From Clostridia bacterium (GTDB lineage Bacteria > Bacillota > Clostridia > Oscillospirales > CAG-272), in contig JAFTVG010000029.1 in assembly GCA_017465885.1 (NCBI GenBank), positions 1 through 64,000 of the forward strand: DNA of 64,000 nt, in the 5' to 3' direction. The translations under genes and the position numbers were made by a program. Positions 41,574 through 50,954 of this stretch are shown in pieces (within the stretch, counting starts at the first letter, position 1; each line of letters starts with the position of its first letter). Under the pieces are notes generated by a model. The model searched no databases, was not told the DNA's origin, and was given only the letters and a program-made list of their open reading frames with translations.

Positions 41574-42854
41574 TCACGCCGCAGGAGCGAAGACGTATTC
41601 TGCCTTGCCCGTGCCTTCGATGAGCTCCTTGGTGACAATCACCTTGGTAAGCCCCTCCATAGCAGGGATCTCATACATGATGTCAAGCATTACGGATTCC
41701 ATAATGGAGCGAAGACCTCTTGCGCCGGTGTTGCGCTGGATGGCAAGGTCGGCAACCATCTCGATTGCCTCATGGGTGAACTCCAGCTCCACACCGTCCA
41801 TACCCACCAGCTTCTGATACTGCTTCAAAAGGGCGTTCTTGGGAGTGGAGAGGATGGAGGTCAGCGCTTCCTTGTCAAGGGGGTCAAGAGATACCAGAAC
41901 GGGAAGTCTGCCCACAAGCTCGGGGATCATACCGAACTTCACGATATCGTGCGCCTGCGCGTCACGAAGAACGGTGGACTTGCTTCTTTCCTCCTTGGTC
42001 TTCACGTTACCGCCAAAGCCCATGCTTTGCGAGCCCGAGCGTTGCTCAATGAGCTGATCGAGCCCCTCAAAGGCACCGCCGCAAATGAAGAGGATGTTTT
42101 CGGTGTTGATCTGGATAAAGTCCTGATTGGGGTGTTTTCTGCCGCCGTTGGGAGGCACGTTTGCCACCGTTCCTTCAAGGATCTTCAAAAGCGCCTGCTG
42201 AACGCCCTCGCCCGAAACGTCACGGGTGATGGAGCGGTTTTCGCTTCTTCTTGCGATCTTGTCGATCTCGTCCACGTAGATGATGCCGTATTCTGCCTGA
42301 TCCACGTTGAAGTCTGCCGCCTGAATGAGCTTTAAGAGGATGTTTTCCACGTCCTCGCCCACGTAGCCCGCTTCGGTCAGCGTGGTGGCGTCGGCAATGG
42401 CAAAGGGAACCTGCAGGGTCTTTGCCAGCATTTGCGCAAGGAAGGTCTTGCCCACACCGGTGGGACCGATCATCAGCACGTTACTCTTTTGAATATCCAC
42501 GCCGTCCTCTGCGCCCTTCTTCTTTTTCTTGGAGAGGATGCGCTTGTAGTGGTTGTATACAGCCACGGCGAGGGTCTTTTTTGCCTGATCCTGCCCGATC
42601 ACGTATTCGTCAAGCGATTCTTTGATGGCAGAGGGGCGGGGAAGGGTTTCAAGAGTGAAGGGGAGCTGCTTACCGCCCTTGCCTCTTTTTGCGGGAGAGG
42701 TGTTTCTGTGCTCTGCGATCAGCTCACTGCAGGTCTCGATGCAGTTGTCGCAGATATACGCCCCCTCGGGAGAGGGGATGAGAAACTCCACCGACATTTC
42801 GTCTCTGCCGCAAAATGAGCAGTGACGAAGACGGTTATTCGATTGATTTGCCAT
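41574..42854 (-). CDS. clpX: ATP-dependent Clp protease ATP-binding subunit ClpX
   Basis: A 426-residue AAA+ unfoldase feeding ClpP. The N-terminal zinc-binding domain has CSFCGR and CDNCIETC. Walker A is GPTGVGKT, Walker [11 protein letters not shown], the pore loop GYVGEDVE, and the ClpP-docking region near GFGGNV carries an unusual MGFGG in place of the common IGFG loop. Sensor 2 lies in [10 protein letters not shown]. It is the third gene of the tig-clpP-clpX operon, 92 nt after clpP. Length is typical. Confidence 0.97.
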   Translation of the reverse strand: MANQSNNRLRHCSFCGRDEMSVEFLIPSPEGAYICDNCIETCSELIAEHRNTSPAKRGKGGKQLPFTLETLPRPSAIKESLDEYVIGQDQAKKTLAVAVYNHYKRILSKKKKKGAEDGVDIQKSNVLMIGPTGVGKTFLAQMLAKTLQVPFAIADATTLTEAGYVGEDVENILLKLIQAADFNVDQAEYGIIYVDEIDKIARRSENRSITRDVSGEGVQQALLKILEGTVANVPPNGGRKHPNQDFIQINTENILFICGGAFEGLDQLIEQRSGSQSMGFGGNVKTKEERSKSTVLRDAQAHDIVKFGMIPELVGRLPVLVSLDPLDKEALTSILSTPKNALLKQYQKLVGMDGVELEFTHEAIEMVADLAIQRNTGARGLRSIMESVMLDIMYEIPAMEGLTKVIVTKELIEGTGKAEYVFAPAA

Positions 42855-42946
42855 ACTGTTGTTTAATCCTTTCGTATGCCGTAAGGTCTGATGGGTGTAT
42901 GCACTTTTTTCGGGGATGCCGCAAGCGACACCCCCGATAGTCAGTT

Positions 42947-43537
42947 TTATCCGTCGTTTCTCGAGACGACCACCTTGTCGATCAGTCCGTATGCCTGCGC
43001 CTCGGCTGCAGTCATAAAGTTGTCTCTTTCGGTGTCTCTTGCGATCTCAGCGGGATCCTTGCCGGTGTTTTTGGCAAGAATGGCGTTGAGATTGTCCTTG
43101 ATCTTCAGGATGTTCTCGGCGTGGATCTTGATATCCGTTGCCTGACCCTGGAATCCGCCAAGAGGCTGATGGATCATGATCTCGGAGTTGGGCAGAGCGT
43201 ATCTCTTGCCCTTTGCGCCCGAGGAGAGGAGAAATGCACCCATGGATGCCGCCATACCGATACAGATGGTGGAAACGTCGCACTTGATGTAATTCATCGT
43301 ATCGTAGATCGCCATACCTGCGGTAACAGATCCGCCGGGGCTGTTGATATACAGCGAGATGTCCTTGTCGGGATCCTGCGCCTCAAGGAAGAGAAGCTGA
43401 GCCACAACGAGGGATGCGGTCACGTCGTTCACCTCGTCTGCAAGGAAGATGATGCGGTCGTTGAGCAGTCGGGAATAGATGTCGTACGCCCGCTCACCGC
43501 GGCCTGTTTGTTCGATAACGGTTGGTACAAGTGCCAT
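42947..43537 (-). CDS. clpP: ATP-dependent Clp protease proteolytic subunit ClpP
   Basis: A 196-residue serine protease forming the 14-mer chamber. The catalytic triad is visible: Ser in [14 protein letters not shown], His in [10 protein letters not shown] and Asp in [10 protein letters not shown]. The substrate-binding strand [16 protein letters not shown] is present. It lies 31 nt after tig and ahead of clpX. Normal length with a short propeptide. Confidence 0.97.
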   Translation of the reverse strand: MALVPTVIEQTGRGERAYDIYSRLLNDRIIFLADEVNDVTASLVVAQLLFLEAQDPDKDISLYINSPGGSVTAGMAIYDTMNYIKCDVSTICIGMAASMGAFLLSSGAKGKRYALPNSEIMIHQPLGGFQGQATDIKIHAENILKIKDNLNAILAKNTGKDPAEIARDTERDNFMTAAEAQAYGLIDKVVVSRNDG

Positions 43538-43568
43538 TGTGTTCTCCTTTGGTAATTACGGTAAAAGA

Positions 43569-44918
43569 TTATTCGGTCTCTTCGGTAGCGGTTGCTTCCT
43601 CAGCGGAAGCCTCTGCCTTTTCAACCTTTGCTTTCTTTGCGCGGGGCTTCTTTACGCTTGCCTTGACCAGGTCCATAGCCTTTCTTGCAAGCAGATCGTT
43701 CTTGATGTCCTCGGGATCGATGTATGCCTTGATCTGATCAACGGGCATATTGTAAGCGGTGGAGAGGGTCTCCAGCTCGTTGTTGATCTCCTCCTCGGAA
43801 ACCTCCAGATTTTCCTTCTCTGCGATCTTTTCAAGAGCAAGTCTCATCTTGATCTGCTTCTCGGCTCTGGGCTTGAAGTTTTCGCGCAGAGCATCCAGAG
43901 TGCTGCCGGTGTACTGCATATAGGTCTTCAGATCAAGACCGTTCTGTCTGAGGTTCATATCGTAGTCGCGGAGCATATTCTCAGCCTCAGCGTTGATCAT
44001 TGCTTCGGGAACGCAAACCTCCAGCTTTTCAAGCAGAGCGTCCATCAGCTTGTTTTCAAATTCTCTGTCAGCCTTTTCTTCCTTCTGCTTTTCAAGTTTA
44101 GCCTTCAGATCCTTTTTATATTCAGCAAGGGTGTCAAATTCGGAAACGTCCTTTGCGAATTCGTCGTCAAGCTCGGGCAGCTCGGTCATCTTGATGGCGT
44201 TGATCTTGGTCTTGAATACTGCTTCCTTGCCTGCAAGCTCGGGTGCGTGGTATTCGGTGGGGAAGGTCACGTTAACGTCGAACTCCTCGCCAACGTTGTG
44301 ACCGCAGATCTGCTCTTCAAATCCGGGGATGAAGCTGCCGGAGCCGAGCTTCAGATCGTATCCCTCGCCCTTGCCGCCGTCGAATGCTACGCCGTCAGCG
44401 AAGCCCTCGTAGTCGATGTTTGCAATGTCGTCCATAGCAGCTGCTCTGTCGCTAACCTCGATGGTTCTTGCTTGACGCTCTCTGACCTTAGCAAGCTCCT
44501 CTTCCACCTCAGCGGCGGTAACCTTTTCAACTTCCTTAGCCATAGTGATGCCGGTGTAGCCGGTGATCTCAGCCTCGGGCTTAACGGTTACCTTTGCAAC
44601 AACCAGTACGCCCTCTTCGTCGATGGTCTCCACGTCGATCTCGGGAGCGGCAACTGCCTTAATGCCCGATTCCTTCAAAGCCGCATCGTATTCAGCGGGC
44701 AGAAGGTTGTTGAGTGCATCCTCATAGAACACGCCCTTGCCGTAGATCTTCTCCACGACCTGACGGGGAGCCTTACCGGGACGGAAGCCCTGAACGGTAA
44801 TCTTGCTCTTCTTCTGGTTAAACACCTTGGTCACTTCTGCTTCAAATACGTCCTTGGCGATCTGGAACTTCAGTTCAACGGTGTTGGTCTCAATTTTGTT
44901 AGCTGATACAAATTTCAT
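43569..44918 (-). CDS. tig: Trigger factor (ribosome-associated chaperone/PPIase)
   Basis: A 449-residue protein; ATG 44918 follows GGAGG. The N-terminal ribosome-binding domain holds the signature GFRPGKAPRQVVEK. An FKBP-type PPIase domain lies near 150-245 (GFIPGFEEQICGHNVGEEFD). A helical C-terminal chaperone arm follows, ending in a Lys/Ala/Glu-rich tail (KKPRAKKAKVEKAEASAEEA) absent from E. coli Tig. It is the first gene of tig-clpP-clpX, linking folding with proteolysis. Confidence 0.96.
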   Translation of the reverse strand: MKFVSANKIETNTVELKFQIAKDVFEAEVTKVFNQKKSKITVQGFRPGKAPRQVVEKIYGKGVFYEDALNNLLPAEYDAALKESGIKAVAAPEIDVETIDEEGVLVVAKVTVKPEAEITGYTGITMAKEVEKVTAAEVEEELAKVRERQARTIEVSDRAAAMDDIANIDYEGFADGVAFDGGKGEGYDLKLGSGSFIPGFEEQICGHNVGEEFDVNVTFPTEYHAPELAGKEAVFKTKINAIKMTELPELDDEFAKDVSEFDTLAEYKKDLKAKLEKQKEEKADREFENKLMDALLEKLEVCVPEAMINAEAENMLRDYDMNLRQNGLDLKTYMQYTGSTLDALRENFKPRAEKQIKMRLALEKIAEKENLEVSEEEINNELETLSTAYNMPVDQIKAYIDPEDIKNDLLARKAMDLVKASVKKPRAKKAKVEKAEASAEEATATEETE

Positions 44919-44977
44919 TTGTGATGTCCTCCGTGGGATTCTCTTCTGTATTTTTTTACACATTTGGTATCCGTATT

Positions 44978-45006
44978 ATTGTACAGATTTTTTATCGTTT
45001 TGTCAA
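44978..45006 (-). promoter_or_regulatory. Promoter of tig-clpP-clpX
   Basis: On the minus strand TTGACA, 17-nt spacer, TACAAT. No CtsR heptad repeat was recognised near it. Confidence 0.87.
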
Positions 45007-45013
45007 TGGCTTT

Positions 45014-45048
45014 CCAAAAAAAGTAGCGAAATTTTTCGGTGTTTTCGC
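45014..45048 (-). terminator. Probable terminator of the metallophosphoesterase gene
   Basis: On the minus strand GCGAAA pairs with TTTCGC around an 11-nt loop, followed by TACTTTTTTT. Confidence 0.6.
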
Positions 45049-45061
45049 GATTTTCCGCAAT

Positions 45062-45760
45062 TCAAGGAATATACAGCGGATCGAATTGAAGATGGTCTGC
45101 CGCAACGATGGAAAAATCGATCCCCTCAAAAGTAAAGGTCATGGGGATGTTGTAGACCCCGTGCATATGCCCGTAAAAGCATCTTTTCACGCCGTAAGCG
45201 TGCAAGACGTCCAGAATCTCTCTGCAGATGAAGTCGTTGAGTACGGGAGGAAAGTGGAGAAAGACCAGCGACTCTTTTTTGGATAACGCCTTTCCCGCTT
45301 CCAGAGAGCGGGCAACTCTGCCTGCCTCTCTTGCCACGATCTTTTCAAAATCGGTGCCCGAGGGGCTCGCGTTTTCGGTAAACCACCCACGGCTGCCGCA
45401 GACGGCGTAATCGTCTACCTCGAAAGCATTGTTATAGAGCAGCTTGATGGTGGTCGCATTGTGTTCCTTTAAAAGCCGTTCGATCTTTGAAACGGTATCC
45501 CACCAGTAATCGTGGTTGCCCTTACCAAGGATCTTTGTGCCGGGTAGGCTTTCAAGAAAAAGCAGATCGGGAAGTGCTTCCTTCAGACTCATTCCCCAGG
45601 AGATGTCACCGGGCAGAATGACGGTATCTTCATTTCTGATCTTTCGTTCCCAAAAGTATCTGATCCGTTGGGGGTGATCCTTCCAGCGGTTGCCGAAGAT
45701 GTCCATCGGCTTGTCGACCGCAAAGGAAAGATGGGTGTCCGATAAAGCATACAGTGCCAC
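45062..45760 (-). CDS. Calcineurin-like metallophosphoesterase
   Basis: A 232-residue protein starting at GTG 45760 with AAGGAG 8 nt before it. The dinuclear-metal motifs are complete: SDTHLS, LPGDISWG, GKGNHDYWW, LHFPP and GHMHG. The sequence fits the YunD/YkuE-like soluble phosphoesterases of Clostridia whose substrate is unknown (nucleotides or phosphodiesters). It is monocistronic, upstream of and parallel to the tig operon. Confidence 0.9.
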   Translation of the reverse strand: MALYALSDTHLSFAVDKPMDIFGNRWKDHPQRIRYFWERKIRNEDTVILPGDISWGMSLKEALPDLLFLESLPGTKILGKGNHDYWWDTVSKIERLLKEHNATTIKLLYNNAFEVDDYAVCGSRGWFTENASPSGTDFEKIVAREAGRVARSLEAGKALSKKESLVFLHFPPVLNDFICREILDVLHAYGVKRCFYGHMHGVYNIPMTFTFEGIDFSIVAADHLQFDPLYIP

Positions 45761-45846
45761 GTTTTTTTCTCCTTTCTCAAAATAGTGTGGTGTATAGAAG
45801 GCGTTTTTTTAGGGCAAACTGAAGGAAAAAGAAAAGGAGCTTTGCC

Positions 45847-46044
45847 ATGAACAGATTTTTACCCCCCGAAGAAAACGATCCTTCTACCAAAAAGAAAAAC
45901 AAGGGTGTGGTGTGCGACGTGAAAAACTGTATGTACAATGACAAAAACAGCCATTGCACCGCTGAAAAGATCGCCGTAGGTCCCACCTACGCCACCTCCT
46001 GCAGCGACACCGTCTGTGCCACCTTCCGTCAGAGAAACATCTGA
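45847..46044 (+). CDS. DUF1540 domain protein
   Basis: A 65-residue protein; AAAAGGAG precedes ATG 45847. It has one DUF1540 unit: VVCDVKNCMYNDKNSHCTAE, then IAVGP and SCSDTVCATF. The five cysteines (28, 33, 42, 57, 62 or near) suggest a small metal-binding or disulfide fold. The family is common in spore-forming Firmicutes; function is unknown. Confidence 0.9.
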   Translation: MNRFLPPEENDPSTKKKNKGVVCDVKNCMYNDKNSHCTAEKIAVGPTYATSCSDTVCATFRQRNI

Positions 46045-46071
46045 AGGACGGGCGTAAGCCCGTACATATCC

Positions 46072-46704
46072 TTATTCGTTTTTCAGGCAGTCCTCAAAAG
46101 GGGTGTCCTTTAAAATCTTTGAAAGAAAGCTCCTTCTGTGAATGGGGCAGGGACCAAGCTCCTTCAATGCCGCAACGTGGGTCTTCGTGGCGTAGCCCTT
46201 GTGTCCCGCAATGCCGTATTCGGGGTAGAGTTCATCCCATTTCAGGCACATTCTGTCTCTCGTGACCTTTGCAAGAATGGATGCGGCGGCAATGGAGCAG
46301 GAAAGGGCGTCCCCGCCGATGACTGTCCGGGTCTCCATTTCAAAATCTCTTGCGATATTGCCGTCCACCAGCACCAGATCGGGGGTGGGGGAGAGCATTG
46401 CCACCGCTCTTCTCATGGCAAGCTGAGCGGCGTTTAAAATGTTGAGTCGGTCGATTTCCTCAACGGATGCACTTGCAATGCCGTAGCTGACGGCGTTTTC
46501 GATGATGAGCTCGTAAAGCTTTTCCCGCTTCTTCTCGCTGAGCTTCTTGGAGTCGTTGAGCCCCTCGATGTAAAGACCCTGCGGCAGGATCACCGCGGCG
46601 GCGACCACCTCTCCGCACAGAGGCCCTCTTCCTGCCTCATCGGTGCCTGCCACTACGGCAAATCCCCTTGAGAGGGCGGCGTTTTCATAGCTGTAATCGG
46701 GCAT
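46072..46704 (-). CDS. rnhB: Ribonuclease HII
   Basis: A 210-residue enzyme cleaving the RNA strand of RNA/DNA hybrids and single ribonucleotides in DNA. Catalytic residues lie in GTDEAGRGPLCGEV (Asp, Glu), LVLVDGN (Asp) and the SIAAASILAKVTRDR motif. YGIAGHKGYATKTHVAAL matches the family C-terminal part. Its ATG overlaps the rbgA stop (TAATG), so the two are translationally coupled, as in many Firmicutes. Confidence 0.96.
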   Translation of the reverse strand: MPDYSYENAALSRGFAVVAGTDEAGRGPLCGEVVAAAVILPQGLYIEGLNDSKKLSEKKREKLYELIIENAVSYGIASASVEEIDRLNILNAAQLAMRRAVAMLSPTPDLVLVDGNIARDFEMETRTVIGGDALSCSIAAASILAKVTRDRMCLKWDELYPEYGIAGHKGYATKTHVAALKELGPCPIHRRSFLSKILKDTPFEDCLKNE

Positions 46705-47594
46705 TATTCGTTACTCTCCTTTAAGAGCAGATCGGCAGGGCGCTCCAAGGAGATCTGTCCGATCTTTGTCTGTCTGAATTCATCAAGGATCATGTTGGCG
46801 GTGCGCTCGGTGTCGATCTCGCCGCCGGAGATGAGCATTCCTCTTTTTCTGCCCACCTTCTCAAAGATCTCCCAGCCTTCAAGTCCCTCAAGGCTTTTGG
46901 GATCCAGCTTGTAGCGGGTGCAGAACTTGTCGGGAGCGATCGTATAAAGCTGTCCGCAGAGGGTGACTGCCACCGCTTCAAGATCCAGCACGTCGTCCTT
47001 GATGGCACCGGTGGCGGCAAGATTCTGTCCCACCGTCTGGTCTTCAAATTTGGGCCACAGCACGCCGGGCATATCCAATAGATCAATACCGATGGAGGTG
47101 GACACCCATTGCTTGGTCACCGTTACGCCCGGACGATCCTCGGCTTTTGCCTTAGCCTGACCGCAAAGACGGTTGATCAGGGTGGATTTGCCCACGTTGG
47201 GGATGCCCACGATCATCGCCTTTAAGCGCATACCGTTCATGCCCTTGTCCTCGTATCTCTTGATCTTATCGGAGAGGATAGAGCGGATGGCGGGATTGAT
47301 GCGATCGATGCCGCTTCCCGTTTTGCAGTCGATAAAGATGGCGTTTTGTCCCTGCTCTTTATAATATGCCATCCATTCCTTGTTGATCTGAGGATCGGAG
47401 AGGGCGGATTTGCTCAGCACCGTCAAAATGGGCTTTCCGCTGCAAAGCCCCAGGATCTCGGGGTTTTTGCTGGAAAGGGGGATGCGGGCATCGAGGATCT
47501 CAATGACCACGTCCACAAGAGAATGGTTTTCCTTGATCAGGCGTCTGGTTTTTGCCATATGCCCGGGAAACCATTGGATCACACTTGAAGGCAT
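46704..47594 (-). CDS. rbgA: Ribosome biogenesis GTPase RbgA/YlqF with altered G4 motif
   Basis: A 296-residue circularly permuted GTPase needed for 50S maturation. It begins with the family IQWFPGHMAKTRR and continues DARIPLSSKNP. The G4 position reads LSKSALSD instead of the expected LNKADLAD, so the guanine-specifying Asn and Asp are replaced. G1 is GIPNVGKSTLINRL, G2/switch is DRPGVTVTKQW and G3 is LLDMPG (usually DTPG). The C-terminal ANTAR-like domain is complete. It lies between lepB and rnhB. Whether guanine specificity survives is unclear. Confidence 0.93.
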   Translation of the reverse strand: MPSSVIQWFPGHMAKTRRLIKENHSLVDVVIEILDARIPLSSKNPEILGLCSGKPILTVLSKSALSDPQINKEWMAYYKEQGQNAIFIDCKTGSGIDRINPAIRSILSDKIKRYEDKGMNGMRLKAMIVGIPNVGKSTLINRLCGQAKAKAEDRPGVTVTKQWVSTSIGIDLLDMPGVLWPKFEDQTVGQNLAATGAIKDDVLDLEAVAVTLCGQLYTIAPDKFCTRYKLDPKSLEGLEGWEIFEKVGRKRGMLISGGEIDTERTANMILDEFRQTKIGQISLERPADLLLKESNE

Positions 47595-47622
47595 TTCTTG
47601 CTCCTTTCGTCAGAAGATCGGC

Positions 47623-48570
47623 TTAATCTACCACTCCGATGCGGTCAAAGGGGTAAATGCGGATGATGGACTTGCCGATGATCCAGCGTTCGTCGATGAG
47701 TCCGATGGCACGGCTGTCCTTTGAATTGTTGCGGTTGTCACCGAGAATGAATACCTGACCGCTGGGAACGGTGAAGGAATGGACCGTACCTTCGTTTTGG
47801 TAGTCGTACCGTTCGTCTGCCTTCATTTTTTCGATAACTGCGGGGTAAAATCCTTCCATCGGTTTCAGGGGCGTACCATCTGCAGCGAGTCCGCCAACGT
47901 AATTCACGTAATCCACAGACCCAAAGCCCGCCTCATATTCTTGTCCGTTGATGATGATCTGCCACTTGGTGAAGTCAATTTCCACTCTGTCGCCCTCGGT
48001 GGCAATGATCCTCTTTACGATGGGATGACCAAGGGAGAGAGCGACGTTGCTTTCCCCTTTGATGTTGGGGGTCTGTACCACGACGATGTCTCCTTTTTTG
48101 GGAGAGTAAAAGAGGTTTGAAATGAGCAGGGTATCTTTTCCGATGGTCTCTGTAGCAGAGCCTTCGCTTCTGCCAAGGATTGTGGGGTACATTGACGAGC
48201 CGTTCACAGGAGAATGTCTTGTGAAAACGGTCAGGATGACCATTACAGCCACAAGAGAGATGGCAACCAGCTCTACGGTATCGTAAATGAACTGCACGAC
48301 GGACCCGCTTTTTTCCTTTTTGGGGGTGTTTTCAGCGCTGCTCTGTTCAACTCCGGTAAGCTCCTCTTGTTGCGCATCCTGCATCTGCTCCTCCTCAGAC
48401 ACCTGCTCTTCAAGGCACTCTTCAGCGGGGCAGGCTTTCTTTACGGTGTCTTCGTCAGCGGGGGCGGCAGAATCCTCGGGCTTGCCGTCGGTCTGATTTA
48501 AAAAAGGCGCAGTCTCATCGACTTCCTTGTTGCTTACGTCTTCGATCGATCCATCTAAATAAAGACTCAT
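47623..48570 (-). CDS. lepB: Signal peptidase I with long acidic N-terminal extension
   Basis: A 315-residue protein; ATG 48570 follows AAGGAG. Residues 1-105 are an acidic Glu/Gln/Ala-rich cytoplasmic extension (EEQVSEEEQMQDAQQEELTG). A single transmembrane helix follows near 107-130 (FIYDTVELVAISLVAVMVIL). The catalytic domain has Ser in NGSSMYPTILG, Lys in VKRIIATEGDRVEI and the GDNRNNSKDSRAIG box. It removes signal peptides outside the membrane. Typical Gram-positive SipS proteins are ~185 residues, so the extension is notable. It is the first gene of lepB-rbgA-rnhB. Confidence 0.93.
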   Translation of the reverse strand: MSLYLDGSIEDVSNKEVDETAPFLNQTDGKPEDSAAPADEDTVKKACPAEECLEEQVSEEEQMQDAQQEELTGVEQSSAENTPKKEKSGSVVQFIYDTVELVAISLVAVMVILTVFTRHSPVNGSSMYPTILGRSEGSATETIGKDTLLISNLFYSPKKGDIVVVQTPNIKGESNVALSLGHPIVKRIIATEGDRVEIDFTKWQIIINGQEYEAGFGSVDYVNYVGGLAADGTPLKPMEGFYPAVIEKMKADERYDYQNEGTVHSFTVPSGQVFILGDNRNNSKDSRAIGLIDERWIIGKSIIRIYPFDRIGVVD

Positions 48571-48603
48571 ATCGACGCTCCTTATCAATAATACATTCAT
48601 ATT

Positions 48604-48632
48604 ATTATATCATATTTTTATCAAAAAAACAA
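48604..48632 (-). promoter_or_regulatory. Promoter of lepB-rbgA-rnhB
   Basis: On the minus strand TTGTTT, 17-nt spacer, TATAAT. Confidence 0.7.
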
Positions 48633-48756
48633 TAGAAAATAACCATTTTTTCGGTGATTGCGCCGTTTTGTTTTCAATTTCCGAAAGCGGAAAAAAAGAG
48701 ACGCAATAATACTTAAAAAAGTAAACGAACGTTCAACTTTTTTTAAAGAAAAGCTA

Positions 48757-48785
48757 TTGCGGAATATAATGGATTATGTTATAAT
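48757..48785 (+). promoter_or_regulatory. Promoter of the 48836 lipoprotein gene
   Basis: TTGCGG, 17-nt spacer, TATAAT. Confidence 0.7.
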
Positions 48786-48835
48786 ATAAACGTAAAGAAT
48801 GTCTTTACAAATCTCTTTTGAAAGGAATTATTGAA

Positions 48836-49645
48836 ATGAAAAAGTTATTATCGATTCTGTTGGCTGTAATGCTGCTGGTATCTGCATGCGTGCTGACCTC
48901 TTGCGAAGAGCTGAGTGCATACGAGCTGGTTCACTCTGCTCTTGCAAAGATGGAAACGCTTGACTCCTTTGAAGCAGACGTGGTGATGTCTATGAAGATG
49001 ACCATGGATCTGCAGGGCGTCTCTCAAACGGTGGACGTTCCCATGAACGTAAAGGTGAAGGCGTCCGGCTTGAAGAGCGAAGCTCCTCTGACCTCCGGTA
49101 CCATGTCCATGTCGGTGATGGGTACCGAAACCAAGGCTGACATCTACAGTGACTCTAAGGACGTATACGTTGCCACCAATGTGATGGGACAGTCCGTAAA
49201 GGTAAAGATGGGTGTGGACAGCGAAGCGGCTGACGAGTATGATCTGACCGATACCACTTCCTCCTTTATGGTTGATATTCCCGAGGACGTGCTTGAGAGT
49301 GTGGCTGTCGTTGAAAACAGCGACGGCACCAAGAGCGTTGAGGTATTGCTTGATCCCTCGGTATTTGCAGAGAATTACGAAGACCTGATCGATCAGGTGA
49401 ACCAGAGCGCAGCAGGCGAGGTTTCCGATCTGTCCTTTGAAGATGTCAAGGTAAAGGTCGTTGTTACTTCCGACGGCTACATTTCGGGCTATTATCTGAC
49501 CTTCACTATGGTGATGAACGTGACCACCGCAGGTGTTACTGCTGCCACCACCACCCAGGTCAGCGCAAGCGTTGAGTATAAGAACCCCGGCACGCCCGTC
49601 ACCGTAGACGTACCTGCCGATCTTGATTCCTATCAGGGCTTCTGA
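48836..49645 (+). CDS. Secreted lipoprotein (DUF6612-like/LppX-type fold suspected)
   Basis: A 269-residue protein; ATG 48836 follows AAAGGA. The signal peptide ends in a lipobox (VLTSC or VSAC). The mature part is beta-rich, starting with ELVHSALAKMETLDSFEADV and continuing with alternating VKVKASG / MSVMGTETKADIYSD strands. This resembles lipoproteins that carry hydrophobic ligands (LolA/LppX-like half-barrel); that resemblance is only by pattern. It is monocistronic with its own promoter and terminator. Confidence 0.75.
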   Translation: MKKLLSILLAVMLLVSACVLTSCEELSAYELVHSALAKMETLDSFEADVVMSMKMTMDLQGVSQTVDVPMNVKVKASGLKSEAPLTSGTMSMSVMGTETKADIYSDSKDVYVATNVMGQSVKVKMGVDSEAADEYDLTDTTSSFMVDIPEDVLESVAVVENSDGTKSVEVLLDPSVFAENYEDLIDQVNQSAAGEVSDLSFEDVKVKVVVTSDGYISGYYLTFTMVMNVTTAGVTAATTTQVSASVEYKNPGTPVTVDVPADLDSYQGF

Positions 49646-49684
49646 TATCAGAATCGCTTTTATGCTTCTTGAATAGCAAAGAAA

Positions 49685-49718
49685 TACCCCTTGCAGTTTG
49701 ACTGCAAGGGGTGTTTTT
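49685..49718 (+). terminator. Terminator of the lipoprotein gene
   Basis: ACCCCTTGCAG, TTTGA loop, CTGCAAGGGGT, then GTTTTT. It may also act weakly on the minus strand for the convergent LCP gene. Confidence 0.88.
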
Positions 49719-49724
49719 GGTTGA

Positions 49725-50954
49725 TCAGTAGCCGTAGACAAGCTTTTTGAAGCGCTTGGTGTTTTCAAGATAGTCCATCGCAAGGACCTGTTGCTTGGTT
49801 CCTGCAAGAATGATGATCTTTTCCCACCACGTACCCGACTGGGGGATCTGCATTCCCTGGTGCTTGTAGGAGAAGACGTTTCTCGTGATCATCTTCATCA
49901 GCAGGGCGGTGCATTCTGCAGCGGGAATGTCTGTTGTGACCTTGGGAAGCATCAGCTCCATCAGATCGTAAAGCTCGGTAACGCTCAGGGTAGCGAGCTT
50001 TTTGACAGTGTTGCTGATCAGCTCTCTTTGTCTTTCGGTTCGTCCGAAGTCGGAGTCGCCGCCGGTAGAACGGTTTCTGACGTAAGTCAAAAGCTGTACA
50101 CCGTCCAAGTGGTTAATTCCTTCTTTTAAGGGTTCTGTCTTTACGTTATATCCTTTGGGGGCATACAAGGCGTAATAGATGGGAATGCGCTCGTTTAAGA
50201 GCTTTACCTGGTTTGCCAAAATATTGACGTCCATTCCGCCGATGGCATCGTAGAAATCAATAAAGGAATGGAAATCCAAAGCAACGTAGTTGTCAATGGT
50301 GATACCGAAGTTGTTTTGGATGGTGGTTTTCAAAAGGGGATATCCGTTTACCGCATAGGCAACGTTCAAGCGATTGTAGCCAACGCCGGGGATCTGGACG
50401 TAGGAGTCTCTCATAAAGGAGGTCATCGTCAGCGTTTTTGCCTTGAAATTGATGGAAAGCAGGATCATCGTGTCGCTGTTTTTCGCGCCACTCTCGCTTT
50501 TATAGTCATATCCGATGAGCAGCACGTTGTAAACGTCCTTGTCAGAAATGGGATCCTTGTTTGCAGCCAGCGCTTCTTTGATCTGCTCCTCGATCTTTTT
50601 CTGCTCTTCCTTGCTGATGGCATCGCCTTCAACCTGATTGTCCTTCAAATGCTGCAAGAGGATCAGCAGCTGTTCCTTGGTCAGTGTCGTCTTTTTGTTA
50701 TCCTCTTCATTGGTGTTGTCGTCGGGCTTGGAGGGAGAGGGAGGCAGGATTCCGCTTGAGGTGTCAGGCAGGGTGGGCGTGAGCACCGGCGTGGTATCGC
50801 CCGTGCTCACGTCGGGGACGGTGGGCGAGGGCTTTTCCGTAGGAAGGGAAGGAGGGAGAGGATTCGTTCCCGTTGTTTTCTCGGTGGTACAAGCCGAAAA
50901 AACGGTTAACAGGACGAATAACAATGCAAAAAGTAAGCTGAGAGTTCTTTTCAT
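49725..50954 (-). CDS. LytR-CpsA-Psr (LCP) family protein predicted as a lipoprotein
   Basis: A 409-residue protein. LCP enzymes transfer undecaprenyl-linked polymers to peptidoglycan. Instead of the usual N-terminal transmembrane anchor there is a signal peptide with lipobox FSAC (Cys22). A Pro/Thr/Ser-rich linker (~25-80) and a charged helix follow. The LCP domain spans ~135-330 with SDTMILLSINFKAKTLTMTS, RDSYVQIPG, the Arg-rich GRTERQRELI and LTYVRNRSTGGDSDFGR. It lies downstream of the ECF sigma/anti-sigma pair on the same strand, with a 145-nt gap, and could belong to its regulon. Confidence 0.9.
   Translation of the reverse strand: MKRTLSLLFALLFVLLTVFSACTTEKTTGTNPLPPSLPTEKPSPTVPDVSTGDTTPVLTPTLPDTSSGILPPSPSKPDDNTNEEDNKKTTLTKEQLLILLQHLKDNQVEGDAISKEEQKKIEEQIKEALAANKDPISDKDVYNVLLIGYDYKSESGAKNSDTMILLSINFKAKTLTMTSFMRDSYVQIPGVGYNRLNVAYAVNGYPLLKTTIQNNFGITIDNYVALDFHSFIDFYDAIGGMDVNILANQVKLLNERIPIYYALYAPKGYNVKTEPLKEGINHLDGVQLLTYVRNRSTGGDSDFGRTERQRELISNTVKKLATLSVTELYDLMELMLPKVTTDIPAAECTALLMKMITRNVFSYKHQGMQIPQSGTWWEKIIILAGTKQQVLAMDYLENTKRFKKLVYGY

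Noticed and set aside
43479..44906. 475-codon plus-strand frame opposite tig.
   Set aside because: It is entirely antisense to the trigger factor gene and its Leu/Val/Cys-rich composition is the shadow of Lys/Glu/Ala-rich coding.
48728..48737. GAACGTTC palindrome upstream of the 48836 lipoprotein gene as an operator.
   Set aside because: Too short and unpaired with any regulator; chance expectation is high.
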